Assembly: GCF_028596125.1 (NCBI RefSeq)
Contig: NZ_CP117229.1
Span: 294,001-358,000, forward strand
Length of the DNA: 64,000 nt
Reading direction: 5' to 3'
Source: Listeria innocua
GTDB taxonomy: Bacteria; Bacillota; Bacilli; Lactobacillales; Listeriaceae
Within the stretch, counting starts at the first letter, position 1. Every line of letters begins with the position of its first letter. The notes under the pieces are model-generated. The model was not told the origin of the DNA. It worked only from the letters and a program-made list of their open reading frames with translations, and made no database searches. A program made the position numbers and the translations under genes. This document shows positions 27,663-36,484 of the stretch, piece after piece.

Positions 27663-28434
27663 ATGCCCATTCTAGTGTTGCAGTCACAGGGAAATGGTCA
27701 GAAGCAGAACAGCCATCTACTTGATCCGTGATAGTTTTGTAAGAGTGTACGCGGAACTCTTTAGACACGAAGATGTAATCAATTTTTTCTAATTCGTTTT
27801 CAGGTCGAAGTGGTTGGAAGTCATGAAAACTACCAATTGGACCTTTTATAGGAGTTTGAGAAATCAACTGCGCATCCTGATATTTTTTGGTTATGTAGTT
27901 ATACGTTGGTGTTTCTGGTTCTGTATTGAAATCTCCTAGTAAAATCACTGGTAAATTCTCTGCAATCAGACCGGCTTTTTGAAGTAAAAGCTGGCTTGCA
28001 AATAGACGAGCTTCCTCCGAGACGTGATCCAAATGCGTATTGAAGATATAGAACTGTCTTCCATCAGTCGAATCCTCTAGTTTTCCCCAAACGCAAATTC
28101 GTGGAAACATCGCTGTTGAGTGAATAGAAGGGACATCTGGCGTTTCTGAAAGCCAAAAATGCCCTTCTTGCAGTAATCTAAAACGAGTAGAATTATAAAA
28201 AACAGCCGTAAATTCTCCTTTTTCAAAACCATCATCTCGTCCTACCCCGAAATAATCCCAATCTAGCATTTCTTTCATGTCGCGCATTTGTGGCAGAAGA
28301 GGTTCCTCCACCCCCATGAAATCCCATTGATATTTATCAAGTAATGATTTTGTTAGTGTTTTACGCAATTCCCAGCTCTTTTTCCGCTCAGAAGTATCAT
28401 CAAAACGAATGTTAAAAGTAGTTACACTGAACAT
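27661..28434 (-). CDS. Endonuclease/exonuclease/phosphatase family hydrolase
   Basis: A 257-residue cytoplasmic EEP-superfamily protein (DNase I fold). Conserved catalytic elements are TFNIRFDD at the N-terminus, MGVEEPL (metal-binding Glu), NTHLDHVS, LLGDFNTEP and the C-terminal SDHFPVTATLEW with the catalytic Asp-His. The group includes phosphodiesterases, sphingomyelinases and sugar-phosphate hydrolases. No signal peptide is present, so it is not a secreted sphingomyelinase. A cre-like site lies upstream near 28490. The substrate is unknown. Confidence 0.9.
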   Translation of the reverse strand: MFSVTTFNIRFDDTSERKKSWELRKTLTKSLLDKYQWDFMGVEEPLLPQMRDMKEMLDWDYFGVGRDDGFEKGEFTAVFYNSTRFRLLQEGHFWLSETPDVPSIHSTAMFPRICVWGKLEDSTDGRQFYIFNTHLDHVSEEARLFASQLLLQKAGLIAENLPVILLGDFNTEPETPTYNYITKKYQDAQLISQTPIKGPIGSFHDFQPLRPENELEKIDYIFVSKEFRVHSYKTITDQVDGCSASDHFPVTATLEWA

Positions 28435-28489
28435 TTTTCCACATCCTTCTTTTCATTGGAATGTTTACAAAGAGAGTTTAGCATATTTA

Positions 28490-28502
28490 TGAAAGCGTTT
28501 CA
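28490..28502. promoter_or_regulatory. Candidate CcpA (cre) site between divergent genes
   Basis: TGAAAGCGTTTCA is an almost ideal, symmetrical cre sequence located between the EEP hydrolase gene and the divergent lipoprotein gene. Confidence 0.65.
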
Positions 28503-28512
28503 CTTATTTGAG

Positions 28513-28538
28513 GTTTTATGTAGTATATATTCGACATT
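28513..28538 (+). promoter_or_regulatory. Shared upstream element, copy 1 (candidate Rgg-regulon box)
   Basis: The core TAGTATATATTCGACATT occurs about 50 bases before the lipoprotein gene. Closely similar cores occur upstream of the second Rgg gene (30301), the MucBP surface protein (31277) and the gene at 35621. Its first part GTTTTATGTA also recurs exactly before the second Rgg gene. Confidence 0.55.
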
Positions 28539-28588
28539 TTTTCAAAAAAATAAAAGTCATTGTATTGTTATGAAAAGGGAGTGTCACT

Positions 28589-29050
28589 ATGTTGCGAAAA
28601 GGTAGTTGGTTGCTCATATTATTATTGATAGTATTAGTGGCATTATCAGCTTGCGAAGATAGGGAGAAAGGAGACGCTCATAATGTCTCGGCTAAAAGGG
28701 AAAAGCAGATTTTCTCTTCAAAAGATACTAAAAAGGGATGGCTAGAGCTCATTGCAGCAGATGAAATTTCAAGTCAAGATGATTCTCCTTGTATTTATAA
28801 AGCGGGGGAATCTGTAGAAAAATTGGAAGTGCATATGAAAGAATTAAGTACGGCGAGTTTGACCTATATTTACATTGACGGCTACATCGTACAAATGGAA
28901 CAAGGCGGCGAGCTCTCTTTTCAAATTCAATTAAGTAAAACAGAATTAAAAAAAGGATTTCATGAATTAACGGCTGTTCAATATCAGGAAAATAACCCTG
29001 AAACTAAAAAAGTAGAGTTATTAAAACGCGCTAAGTATGAAGTAAAATAA
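28589..29050 (+). CDS. Putative lipoprotein near the Rgg regulators
   Basis: A 153-residue protein with a lipoprotein signal peptide (MLRKGSWLLILLLIVL and lipobox LSAC, lipidated Cys about residue 22). The mature part is charged, with predicted beta-strands (ASLTYIYIDGYIVQMEQ and LSFQIQLSKTELKKG), but no recognised domain. It follows an AAAAGGGAGTG site. A shared upstream element found near the two Rgg genes lies in its promoter region, so it is probably part of their regulon. It ends at a terminator near 29117. Confidence 0.75.
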   Translation: MLRKGSWLLILLLIVLVALSACEDREKGDAHNVSAKREKQIFSSKDTKKGWLELIAADEISSQDDSPCIYKAGESVEKLEVHMKELSTASLTYIYIDGYIVQMEQGGELSFQIQLSKTELKKGFHELTAVQYQENNPETKKVELLKRAKYEVK

Positions 29051-29084
29051 AAAGATTAACGAATGATTTAGAACGATATTTTTA

Positions 29085-29117
29085 AAGAGAATGTGAAAAA
29101 TGACATTCTTTTTTTGT
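29085..29117 (+). terminator. Terminator after the lipoprotein gene
   Basis: AGAATGT (29088-29094) pairs with ACATTCT (29103-29109), followed by a run of T. The rest of the 266-base gap to the next gene is AT-rich and holds a weak partial match to the shared TATATAT element near 29198. Confidence 0.6.
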
Positions 29118-29316
29118 GCTATTAATACTTAGGAAAAGGAAAATGACGATATTGTAAGTAGCTTTTCATCTTTAAAAGAATTAAACTACTAGTATTTAGG
29201 GTATATATTTTAGAACAATTATTCCTAAATGGTTTGGAATAGAGCAAATAAGGCATAGGCATAGATACTGCATTCCGACTTTTTGAAATGGAAGAACTTA
29301 ATTAGGGGGATATCAT

Positions 29317-30219
29317 ATGGGTTCATATGGCGAATTGATTCGGGAAATACGGCTATCTAAAGGTTTGACTCAAAAAGAGGTATACACAGGAATTATATCT
29401 AGGTCTTATGCAATCGGATTTGAAAAAGGTAAACACGAGATTACTTTGAGTTTGTTTGAAGAAATTTTAAAGCGGATCATGGTTCCTCTAGATGAATTCT
29501 TTTTTATTTACAGAGACTTTTCTTCGACAGAGGATGATAGTTTTTGGATTGATTTCGTCGAGCTATCAGGTAAAAATGATGTTGTAGGGATGCAGGCGTT
29601 GCTAGATAAAATAACTTTAGAGCGAACGGAGCAGTCAGAAGTTAGAAAAGCGATACTTCATACGAGAATTCAAACTATTAATCATTATTTGCGTACGAAT
29701 GTGTTTGATGAATCAAACATTTCCGATGAATATAAAAAAATTATTCATGACTATCTTTGGAAAATGCAGACGTGGACTTTAGAAGAGGTTCGTATTTTTT
29801 CCAATAGCATATCTTTTTTTGAGGAAGAAGTACAAATTCACTTTTATCAAATTATGTTGAAATCGTATGAAAAGTATAGGTACTATGATAGAGGAAGACT
29901 GCTATTTTGCCATCTATTTGCTAATCTAACAGACGAACTCATCATACAGAATAAAATCAATTATGCGAATCTAGTACTCGAAAAATTAAAAGAAGCATCT
30001 GAAACAAGTGGTAGCTTTAACAGTGCTTTTTATCGAATAGTAGCCAATTATTATCAAGGGGCTATTTGGATGAAAGAAGGCGAAGTGGAAAAGGGCTATC
30101 GCCAAGCCAAAAGAGCGATTCAAACATGGAAAGAACTACGCTATGAAGCAATAGCAGATTTGTATAGTGTGGTATTAAAACAATTTTTAGAAAAAGAAAA
30201 TATTAAAGTAGAAGATTAG
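29317..30219 (+). CDS. Rgg/GadR/MutR-family transcriptional regulator (first of two)
   Basis: A 300-residue regulator with an N-terminal XRE-type helix-turn-helix (YGELIREIRLSKGLTQKEVYTGIISRSYAIGFEKGKHEI, residues 4-45). The long alpha-helical repeat-like C-terminal domain (about 70-295) is typical of Rgg proteins, which bind short peptide pheromones. The family-typical VYTGIISRSYA and DEFFFIYRDF segments are clear. A close paralogue lies at 30382. No obvious pheromone precursor was identified next to it. Probable targets are nearby genes sharing a common upstream element. Confidence 0.87.
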   Translation: MGSYGELIREIRLSKGLTQKEVYTGIISRSYAIGFEKGKHEITLSLFEEILKRIMVPLDEFFFIYRDFSSTEDDSFWIDFVELSGKNDVVGMQALLDKITLERTEQSEVRKAILHTRIQTINHYLRTNVFDESNISDEYKKIIHDYLWKMQTWTLEEVRIFSNSISFFEEEVQIHFYQIMLKSYEKYRYYDRGRLLFCHLFANLTDELIIQNKINYANLVLEKLKEASETSGSFNSAFYRIVANYYQGAIWMKEGEVEKGYRQAKRAIQTWKELRYEAIADLYSVVLKQFLEKENIKVED

Positions 30220-30240
30220 CTACCCTAAGATTTTCTATTT

Positions 30241-30277
30241 AAAAACACTAAAATGGAGTCGTTTTAGTGTTTTTTTG
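30241..30277 (+). terminator. Terminator after the first Rgg gene
   Basis: AAAAACACTAAAA (30241-30253) pairs with TTTTAGTGTTTTT further on (loop TGGAGTCG), then T residues. Confidence 0.85.
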
Positions 30278-30289
30278 TTTGTGGTAAAG

Positions 30290-30315
30290 AGGTTTTATGT
30301 ACTATATATAGCACT
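30290..30315 (+). promoter_or_regulatory. Shared upstream element, copy 2 (candidate Rgg-regulon box)
   Basis: AGGTTTTATGTACTATATAT and the following AGCAC closely match copy 1 (AGGTTTTATGTAGTATATAT), about 70 bases before the second Rgg gene. This suggests autoregulation or cross-regulation by the Rgg pair. Confidence 0.5.
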
Positions 30316-30381
30316 ATTTACAGAGAGAAAACAAAGGAATGTAAAATAAAAGCAAGAAATGAGTCAAGAGGAGGTCTTCGG

Positions 30382-31221
30382 GTGATAAGTTATGGTGAGC
30401 TGATTCGGCAAATAAGGCAGTCTAAAAAAATCTCCCAAAAAGAAGTGTACACAGGGGTTATTAGTAAATCTTATGCAATTGAATTTGAAAAGGGAACCCA
30501 TGCAATATCGAGCATTTTACTAGAGAAAATAGTAACAAAACTAATGGTAAGTATGGAAGAGTTTTTCTTCATGTATCATCAAGAGGAGTTGCCTGAGAAA
30601 GAGGACTTTTGGGAAGCCTACGAGCGGGCGTGTAAAACGGATGAAATTGCTATTTGGGAATTACTTTATCAAAAAATATCATCGGAAGAAGGAAAAATCA
30701 ATCAAGTAAAAAGCGCGGCGATAAAACTTGAATTAGACCATATAAAAGGCAAACAAGTTATGGATAAAAAAGTGGTTCGGATTTTGGAGAACTACCTGAT
30801 TGAAGCTGTTTTTTGGACGTTAGAGGATATATTCTTATTTACTCGGATGTTGCCGTACTTGTCTTTGAAAAGTCGGGTGCCATTTTATTATAAATTATTA
30901 AACACGCTGGACAGGTATCGTCATTTTGAACGAGGAAGAAGGATTTTACAAACAGCGATTGCTAGTATTATAGATGATTTTATAGAGAAAAATGAAATCG
31001 AGCATATGGAGCTGATGATAAGAAGTTTAAAAAAGATTAGTGATGATTGTGAGGGTGCTTATTTTAAAATTCTCTGCATGTATTATCATGGAATTATTGA
31101 GCGGGGAGAAGGCGCAGAAATCAAGCAGGCGATAGCTATTTTACGGGTGTTAGGTTATGAGAATAAAGCGTTAAAGTATGAAGCAATGTATCGACAATTT
31201 AGTTTAAAAGCAACGATATAA
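30382..31221 (+). CDS. Rgg/GadR/MutR-family transcriptional regulator (second of two)
   Basis: A 279-residue paralogue of the gene at 29317. The N-terminal HTH (YGELIRQIRQSKKISQKEVYTGVISKSYAIEFEKG) and the following EEFFFMY segment match residue for residue at many positions, while the C-terminal helical domain is shorter and more divergent. Translation starts at GTG, with GAGGAGG upstream. Each regulator gene has its own terminator, so they are separate units. It lies just before the MucBP surface protein gene, which carries the same upstream element and is a likely target. Confidence 0.87.
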   Translation: MISYGELIRQIRQSKKISQKEVYTGVISKSYAIEFEKGTHAISSILLEKIVTKLMVSMEEFFFMYHQEELPEKEDFWEAYERACKTDEIAIWELLYQKISSEEGKINQVKSAAIKLELDHIKGKQVMDKKVVRILENYLIEAVFWTLEDIFLFTRMLPYLSLKSRVPFYYKLLNTLDRYRHFERGRRILQTAIASIIDDFIEKNEIEHMELMIRSLKKISDDCEGAYFKILCMYYHGIIERGEGAEIKQAIAILRVLGYENKALKYEAMYRQFSLKATI

Positions 31222-31230
31222 AAATAATTT

Positions 31231-31272
31231 AAAGAAAGCTAAAAAGAACCAATCTTTTTAGCTTTCTTTTTT
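31231..31272 (+). terminator. Terminator after the second Rgg gene
   Basis: AAAGAAAGCTAAAAAGA (31231-31247) pairs with TCTTTTTAGCTTTCTTT (from 31253), followed by T residues. A near-perfect long stem. Confidence 0.92.
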
Positions 31273-31273
31273 C

Positions 31274-31300
31274 GAGTAGTATATATGCGACATTAGAAAA
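31274..31300 (+). promoter_or_regulatory. Shared upstream element, copy 3 (candidate Rgg-regulon box)
   Basis: GAGTAGTATATATGCGACAT, continuing TAGAAAA, lies immediately after the Rgg terminator and about 130 bases before the surface-protein gene. It matches copies 1 and 4. Confidence 0.55.
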
Positions 31301-31436
31301 TTTTAAGACTCCGCATAGTATTATATAGACTGAAGTACGGCTTAAAGCCACATTGACAGTGAAGGGAGGGGCTTTGGCAAAGAAACTAAATGCCAACTGA
31401 CACTGCAAATTTAGCGTTAAAAGGAGGAAGATTGTT

Positions 31437-34400
31437 ATTTTAAAGAAAATATTTATTGCATTAATTGCGCTTGTAGTTATTATCAATACAGTTAGTTTTA
31501 CGGCTGTTTCTGCAAGCACACCTACATGGTTAGAACAAACCATGAATAGTAATGAACCGTTTATAAAAGAGATTGAAAAAGAAACTGGTAAGACGAGAGC
31601 GAATATTACACAGACAGATTTAGAAGCTATAACCGCCTTGCGAGTAACAGGGGCAAGTGATATTCCGACAAATATCGATATGTTAACTCATTTAACTACG
31701 TTAGAAGTTAAAAGTGGAACATTATCTTCTGTATCTAACTCAGTGGGGAATTTAAAAGAGTTAAAAATCTTAGTTCTGAATGATAATAATTTAAGCACCT
31801 TTCCAACGATTGTTTTCCAACTACCTAAGTTAGAAGAATTACAAGTTTCTGGGGGAACGATAGAAGAAATCCCTGCCACAATAACAAATATGGCGAGTCA
31901 TTTGAAATTCTTAGGGATATTAAATAACCATTTAGTGAAGGTTCCAGACGCAATTTTCACTACGAACTGGACAAATGCTACTGGGGGAGACTTAGACTTA
32001 ATGGCTGCAGGGAACCAGATTGTAACCAATATTCCTGCCAACTATATAAGCCAGTTTAATAATGGGAATAACCTATTAGAATTTTACGATAACAACTATC
32101 AAAAACAAGACCAACTAACTACAACACCTGGATATACCATTGATGTACCTGTTGGAACTGATTTTAATCAATTAACACCAGACAAAACGAAACTCGCACT
32201 AACATCTGGACGAACTTTACTCGCGCAACACGAATTCGAGTATTATGATGATGGTTCAAGTTCACTAATCCACAATGGCGTGGCAGCAGCACCGGGTCAA
32301 GCGACCATTTTCATCAAAAGCAAGTTTTCCACGCAATCAAACAAATTTGCCAGAACACAAGTTACAGTAAACATCATCGCGCTAAACGGCGGACCTATTA
32401 CAGTGAAACATGAAGATACGAAAGGACAAGAACTTGCGCCACCTGTCATTTTAAATGGTAAAGACGGGGACCCTTATACAACGACACAAAAAACTTTCCC
32501 AGGCTACACTTTAGTTGCAACACCAGCCAATCAAAATGGTACATTCACCATGAACCCGGCTACAGTCAACTATGTATACAGCGCAAATGATTATAAACTA
32601 ACCTCTACTTTCAAAGATGCCCAAGGTCAAGAACTGAAAGCGCCAGTTGTGGATACAAAAGATTACCATATCCAAGACAACTATACTACAACAGCAGCAA
32701 CCATTCCTGGCTATTCTTTAGTTTCCACACCTGCTAATCAGAACGGAACTTTTGGAGCTGGGAATGTCACGGTTAATTATGTATACAAAAAAGACGATTA
32801 TACACTTACTTCCACTTACAAAGATACGAATGGTCAAGAACTAAAAGCACCAGTGGTAGATGCGACAACGTATCATTATCAAGACACGTATACAACAACA
32901 GCCGCAGTTTTCCCAGGTTATACGTTAGTAGCAACGCCAACAAACGCTACTGGGACATTTGGTTCGTCAAACATCACTGTTAATTACGTATATCAAGCAA
33001 ATGGCTATCAATTAACTTCTACATTTAAAGATCAACAAGGGAAGACAATCGCACCAGATGATGTCGATGCTAAAACCTATCACGTGAACGATCCCTATAC
33101 AACAACTGCCAAAACGATCCCGGGTTACACATTAGTGACGACCCCTGCAAACAACCAAGGTAATTTTGGAACAAGCGATATTACGGTTGATTATGTTTAT
33201 AAAGCAGAAGATTATACATTAACTTCGACGTACAAAGATGCACAGGGTAAAGAATTAAAACAACCCGTTGTAGATAGTAAAAAATATCATATTCAAGACA
33301 ACTATTCTACAAGTGCAGCAGCCATTCCAGGTTATACGCTAGTAGCGACACCTGCGAACGAAACAGGAACCTTCCATACGAGCGATGTTACGGTTAATTA
33401 TGTGTATAAATTAACAGACTTAAAATTAACTTCAACATATAAAGATGCGCAAGGAACTGAGTTAAAAGCCCCCGTTGTAGATAGCAAAACGTATCATATT
33501 CAAGATAACTATGCTACAACTGCAGCTGTCATTCCTGGCTATACATTAGTCGCAACACCAGCGAATCAATCAGGTACTTTTGGTAGCACGGATATCCAAG
33601 TGAACTATGTATACCAAGCAGTTGCTTATAAACTAACTTCGACGTACAAAGATCAACAAGGGAACGATTTAGCTTTACCAAAAGTAGATACAAAAACGTA
33701 CCATATTCAGGATGGTTACACGACGAGTGATATTGCTATTCCAGGTTATACATTAGTCGCGGCTCCAACGAATCAAACAGGTACATTTGGTGCGAGTGAT
33801 GTAACCGTGAATTATGTCTACAAAGCCAATGACTACACACTAACTTCAACATATAAAGATGCACAAGGTAAGGAATTAAAAACGCCAGTCATAGACAGTC
33901 AAAAATATCACATTAACGACACTTATACTACGACAGGAGCTACTATTCCAGGTTACACATTAGTCGCAGCACCAGCGAATCAATCCGGTACATTTGGCGC
34001 GGCGAATGTAACAGTCAACTATGTCTACAAAGCAGATGATTACACATTAACTTCGACCTACAAAGATGCAAACGGCAAAGAATTAAAAGCGCCAGTTGTA
34101 GACAGCAAAACTTACCATACAAAAGATAACTATTCTACTAGCGCAGCAACCATTCCAGGCTACACACTAGTGGCAGTACCAGCAAATCAAACAGGTACAT
34201 TTAATACGAGCAATGTGACAGTCAATTATGTTTACAAAGCGAATGAATATACCTTAACTTCCACTTTCAAAAATGTACAAGGAACAGAACTAAAACCAGC
34301 TATCGTGAAAAAAGGATTTATTATTAAGGATGGCTATGCGACTAGTGGCGTAACAATTCCAGGCTATACATTAGTGGCAACACCATCGAACAAAAAAGGA

Positions 34401-35483
34401 ACGTTTGGTGCTAGTAATGTAACAGTTAATTATGTATATAAAGCGAATGGTTATGCATTAATCACAACATATAAAGACACACAAGGTAAAGATTTAAAAC
34501 CACTAGCCATTGATACAAAAATATACAATATTAACGACCCATACACTGCAACAGCGCTAAACATCCCAGGTTACACATTAACAACTACACCAGCCAATGA
34601 AAAAGGTGTATTTGGCGCAAGTGATGAAACAGTTAATTACGTATATAAAGCAAATGATTATACGTTAACAACTACCTACAAAGACGCAAACGGCAAAGAA
34701 CTACAAGCACCTAAAGTAGACGCGAAAACTTATCATATCCAAGACACATACAAAACAACTGCAGCAGTAATTCCTGGATATACATTAGTTGCAACACCTA
34801 AGAATGACCAAGGTGCTTTTGGAGCGAACAATGTAACTGTGAATTACGTGTACCAAACGAATGATTACACGCTAACTTCGACATTTAAAGATGCTCAAGG
34901 AAACGAATTAAAAGCAGCAGAAGTAGACGCTCAAAAATATCATATTCATGACACTTACACATCGAAAGCAGCCGTGATTCCGGGTTACACTTTAGAAAAA
35001 ACACCAACGAACGAAACGGGTACTTTTAATGCGAGTGATATTCAAGTAAATTATGTGTATAAAGCAAATGATTATCAACTTACTTCTACTTTTAAAGATC
35101 AACAAGGCAACGAAATAGCATTACCAACAGTTGATGCGAAAACTTATCACATTCATGACGCGTATACAACGAAAGCTCGCTTGATTCCAGGATATAGCCT
35201 AGTAGCTGCACCAAAGAACCAAATAGGTGCTTTTGGAACAAGTGATGTAACAGTCAATTATGTGTATAAAAAAGATGCTATTATCAAACCTATTACTCCA
35301 GCGAAACCAACTATTATTACAATAAAAACACCTGCAAGTAAAGTAATTAAGACTAAAGTAGTTAAGCAAACTCTTCCTAAAACAGGGGATGACGATGCCG
35401 GACTATTAAACCTACTAAGACTTATAGGACTCGTTTTAATTTTAGGCGTATTTTTGGCAGTCGGAAGTAAAAAATTAAGATAA
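31437..35483 (+). CDS. LPXTG surface protein with leucine-rich repeats and about 14 MucBP-type repeats
   Basis: A roughly 1,348-residue wall-anchored protein. A signal peptide (KKIFIALIALVVIINTVSF, cleavage after VSA) precedes a short LRR region (about residues 60-170), a linker and about 14 tandem MucBP-like repeats of about 64 residues. It ends LPKTGDD, a hydrophobic helix and KKLR. No ATG, GTG or TTG gives an uninterrupted frame including the signal peptide: AGGAGG at 31422-31427 is followed by ATT at 31431 and 31437, and an in-frame TGA lies at 31398. The start shown assumes AUU initiation; an ATG start at 31542 would lose the signal peptide. It corresponds in layout to the Lmo0327 surface protein. 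Confidence 0.88.
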   Translation: MLKKIFIALIALVVIINTVSFTAVSASTPTWLEQTMNSNEPFIKEIEKETGKTRANITQTDLEAITALRVTGASDIPTNIDMLTHLTTLEVKSGTLSSVSNSVGNLKELKILVLNDNNLSTFPTIVFQLPKLEELQVSGGTIEEIPATITNMASHLKFLGILNNHLVKVPDAIFTTNWTNATGGDLDLMAAGNQIVTNIPANYISQFNNGNNLLEFYDNNYQKQDQLTTTPGYTIDVPVGTDFNQLTPDKTKLALTSGRTLLAQHEFEYYDDGSSSLIHNGVAAAPGQATIFIKSKFSTQSNKFARTQVTVNIIALNGGPITVKHEDTKGQELAPPVILNGKDGDPYTTTQKTFPGYTLVATPANQNGTFTMNPATVNYVYSANDYKLTSTFKDAQGQELKAPVVDTKDYHIQDNYTTTAATIPGYSLVSTPANQNGTFGAGNVTVNYVYKKDDYTLTSTYKDTNGQELKAPVVDATTYHYQDTYTTTAAVFPGYTLVATPTNATGTFGSSNITVNYVYQANGYQLTSTFKDQQGKTIAPDDVDAKTYHVNDPYTTTAKTIPGYTLVTTPANNQGNFGTSDITVDYVYKAEDYTLTSTYKDAQGKELKQPVVDSKKYHIQDNYSTSAAAIPGYTLVATPANETGTFHTSDVTVNYVYKLTDLKLTSTYKDAQGTELKAPVVDSKTYHIQDNYATTAAVIPGYTLVATPANQSGTFGSTDIQVNYVYQAVAYKLTSTYKDQQGNDLALPKVDTKTYHIQDGYTTSDIAIPGYTLVAAPTNQTGTFGASDVTVNYVYKANDYTLTSTYKDAQGKELKTPVIDSQKYHINDTYTTTGATIPGYTLVAAPANQSGTFGAANVTVNYVYKADDYTLTSTYKDANGKELKAPVVDSKTYHTKDNYSTSAATIPGYTLVAVPANQTGTFNTSNVTVNYVYKANEYTLTSTFKNVQGTELKPAIVKKGFIIKDGYATSGVTIPGYTLVATPSNKKGTFGASNVTVNYVYKANGYALITTYKDTQGKDLKPLAIDTKIYNINDPYTATALNIPGYTLTTTPANEKGVFGASDETVNYVYKANDYTLTTTYKDANGKELQAPKVDAKTYHIQDTYKTTAAVIPGYTLVATPKNDQGAFGANNVTVNYVYQTNDYTLTSTFKDAQGNELKAAEVDAQKYHIHDTYTSKAAVIPGYTLEKTPTNETGTFNASDIQVNYVYKANDYQLTSTFKDQQGNEIALPTVDAKTYHIHDAYTTKARLIPGYSLVAAPKNQIGAFGTSDVTVNYVYKKDAIIKPITPAKPTIITIKTPASKVIKTKVVKQTLPKTGDDDAGLLNLLRLIGLVLILGVFLAVGSKKLR
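32389..35276 (+). repeat. Tandem MucBP-like coding repeats (about 14 units of about 190 bases)
   Basis: Each unit encodes the pattern LTSTYKDAQGKELKAPVVD, then KTYHIQDNYTTTAA, IPGYTLVATPANQ and GTFGASDVTVNYVYKA. The units differ at many synonymous sites, so the array is old rather than freshly expanded. Confidence 0.85.
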
Positions 35484-35530
35484 GCATAACGTAGATTAAA
35501 ACACCGCCGCAGATTGTTGTGGTGGTGTTT

Positions 35531-35556
35531 TAACTAATATATACGACATTAGAAAT
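35531..35556 (+). promoter_or_regulatory. Shared upstream element, copy 4 (candidate Rgg-regulon box)
   Basis: TAACTAATATATACGACATT followed by AGAAAT matches copy 3 except for a two-base shorter AT block. It lies just before the gene read at 35621. Confidence 0.5.
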
Positions 35557-35620
35557 ACCCATTTTGGAAAAGATGTATGATTTTTATTGTAAAGAATTTC
35601 ACAAAGGAAGAGGCGATTCT

Positions 35621-36301
35621 TTGTTAGAGAAAAAGTATCAAATCCATTTACAAAATCATTACGATGCAACGAGTAGGCAAGTGCAAAAGAAAGAAATAAA
35701 AGTCTTAAAAAAACGCAAAAATTTATTAATTGGGGAAGTTTTCCCATATCAAATTTGTTTAGAAAGCACGATGGAATATTCAAGATTTATGTTGTGGTTT
35801 GAAAAAGAAGTCCAAAAAATCGTGAAAGAACTTTGGAATCAACATTTTATTATCAAACTAACATTATCCCAATTACATTTCCGCGAAACCATTCTCTTTT
35901 TAGAGCATTTAAAAGATTTTAGTAAACGGATAACGATTGAATTTATCGGTGAAGACACACCAGAAATTAAAAAACATTTTTCCGTCCAAGAGCAAGAAGC
36001 GTTTTTTATAGGGAAACTAAGAATGCTAAAAAAATGGAAATTCATTATTTCTAAACATATCGAAGGCTGCTCAGTGGAACAAACCCTTGCTTTTACCCCG
36101 TGTCTACATGAAATAAAATACACGATGAGCCAACAAGCACGAATGGAAGAAAATATTATCGATTTGCACATGTTCATCGATTTTTGGGAATACTGGGCTT
36201 CACATAAAAAATTGAAATTTGTAGTCGAAGTGAAAGAAGAGGATTTTATTACGAAGTCTTTGATGCATAAAAAGGTCCACGTACAATTTGAGAATGCGTA
36301 G
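35621..36301 (+). CDS. Hypothetical protein in the Rgg/surface-protein cluster
   Basis: A soluble protein of about 226 residues with no recognised domain. It is rich in Lys, Glu, Phe and His, with an alternating helix/strand pattern (FIIKLTLSQLHFRETILFLEHL and ITIEFIGEDTPEI) loosely like an EAL-type barrel, but no catalytic EAL or metal motifs are visible. The start is uncertain: TTG at 35621 has AGGAAGAGG seven bases upstream; TTG at 35564 and ATG at 35573 are alternatives with weak sites. A copy of the shared Rgg-linked element lies directly upstream and a terminator follows. Confidence 0.65.
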   Translation: MLEKKYQIHLQNHYDATSRQVQKKEIKVLKKRKNLLIGEVFPYQICLESTMEYSRFMLWFEKEVQKIVKELWNQHFIIKLTLSQLHFRETILFLEHLKDFSKRITIEFIGEDTPEIKKHFSVQEQEAFFIGKLRMLKKWKFIISKHIEGCSVEQTLAFTPCLHEIKYTMSQQARMEENIIDLHMFIDFWEYWASHKKLKFVVEVKEEDFITKSLMHKKVHVQFENA

Positions 36302-36344
36302 CGGATGAAGTGGACCCGAGAGTTTACTATTAATTAATAATGTT

Positions 36345-36387
36345 AAGCTGTAGAAAAAGGGAGAAATCTTTTTTACTACAGCTTTTT
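36345..36387 (+). terminator. Terminator after the hypothetical gene
   Basis: AAGCTGTAG (36345-36353) pairs with CTACAGCTT (36376-36384), with inner pairing of A/T-rich arms, then T residues. Confidence 0.75.
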
Positions 36388-36446
36388 GATTGTACATTTT
36401 TTGCCAATAAGTAATCTACGTTATCAACCTGAAAAGTAGATATAGA

Positions 36447-36476
36447 AAAAACCTTATCGCGAATGATAAGGTTTTT
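36447..36476 (-). terminator. Terminator of the LRR surface-protein gene
   Basis: AAAAACCTTATC (36447-36458) and GATAAGGTTTTT (36465-36476) form a perfect stem just beyond the minus-strand stop codon. Confidence 0.88.
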
Positions 36477-36484
36477 AATCACTA

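Noticed and set aside
32389-35276. Non-coding tandem repeat array
   Set aside because: The repeats are in one open reading frame, vary mostly at synonymous sites and encode MucBP-like domains.
31542-35483. Cytoplasmic protein starting at the ATG at 31542
   Set aside because: This start would omit an obvious signal peptide while the protein has an LPXTG anchor; the true start must be upstream.
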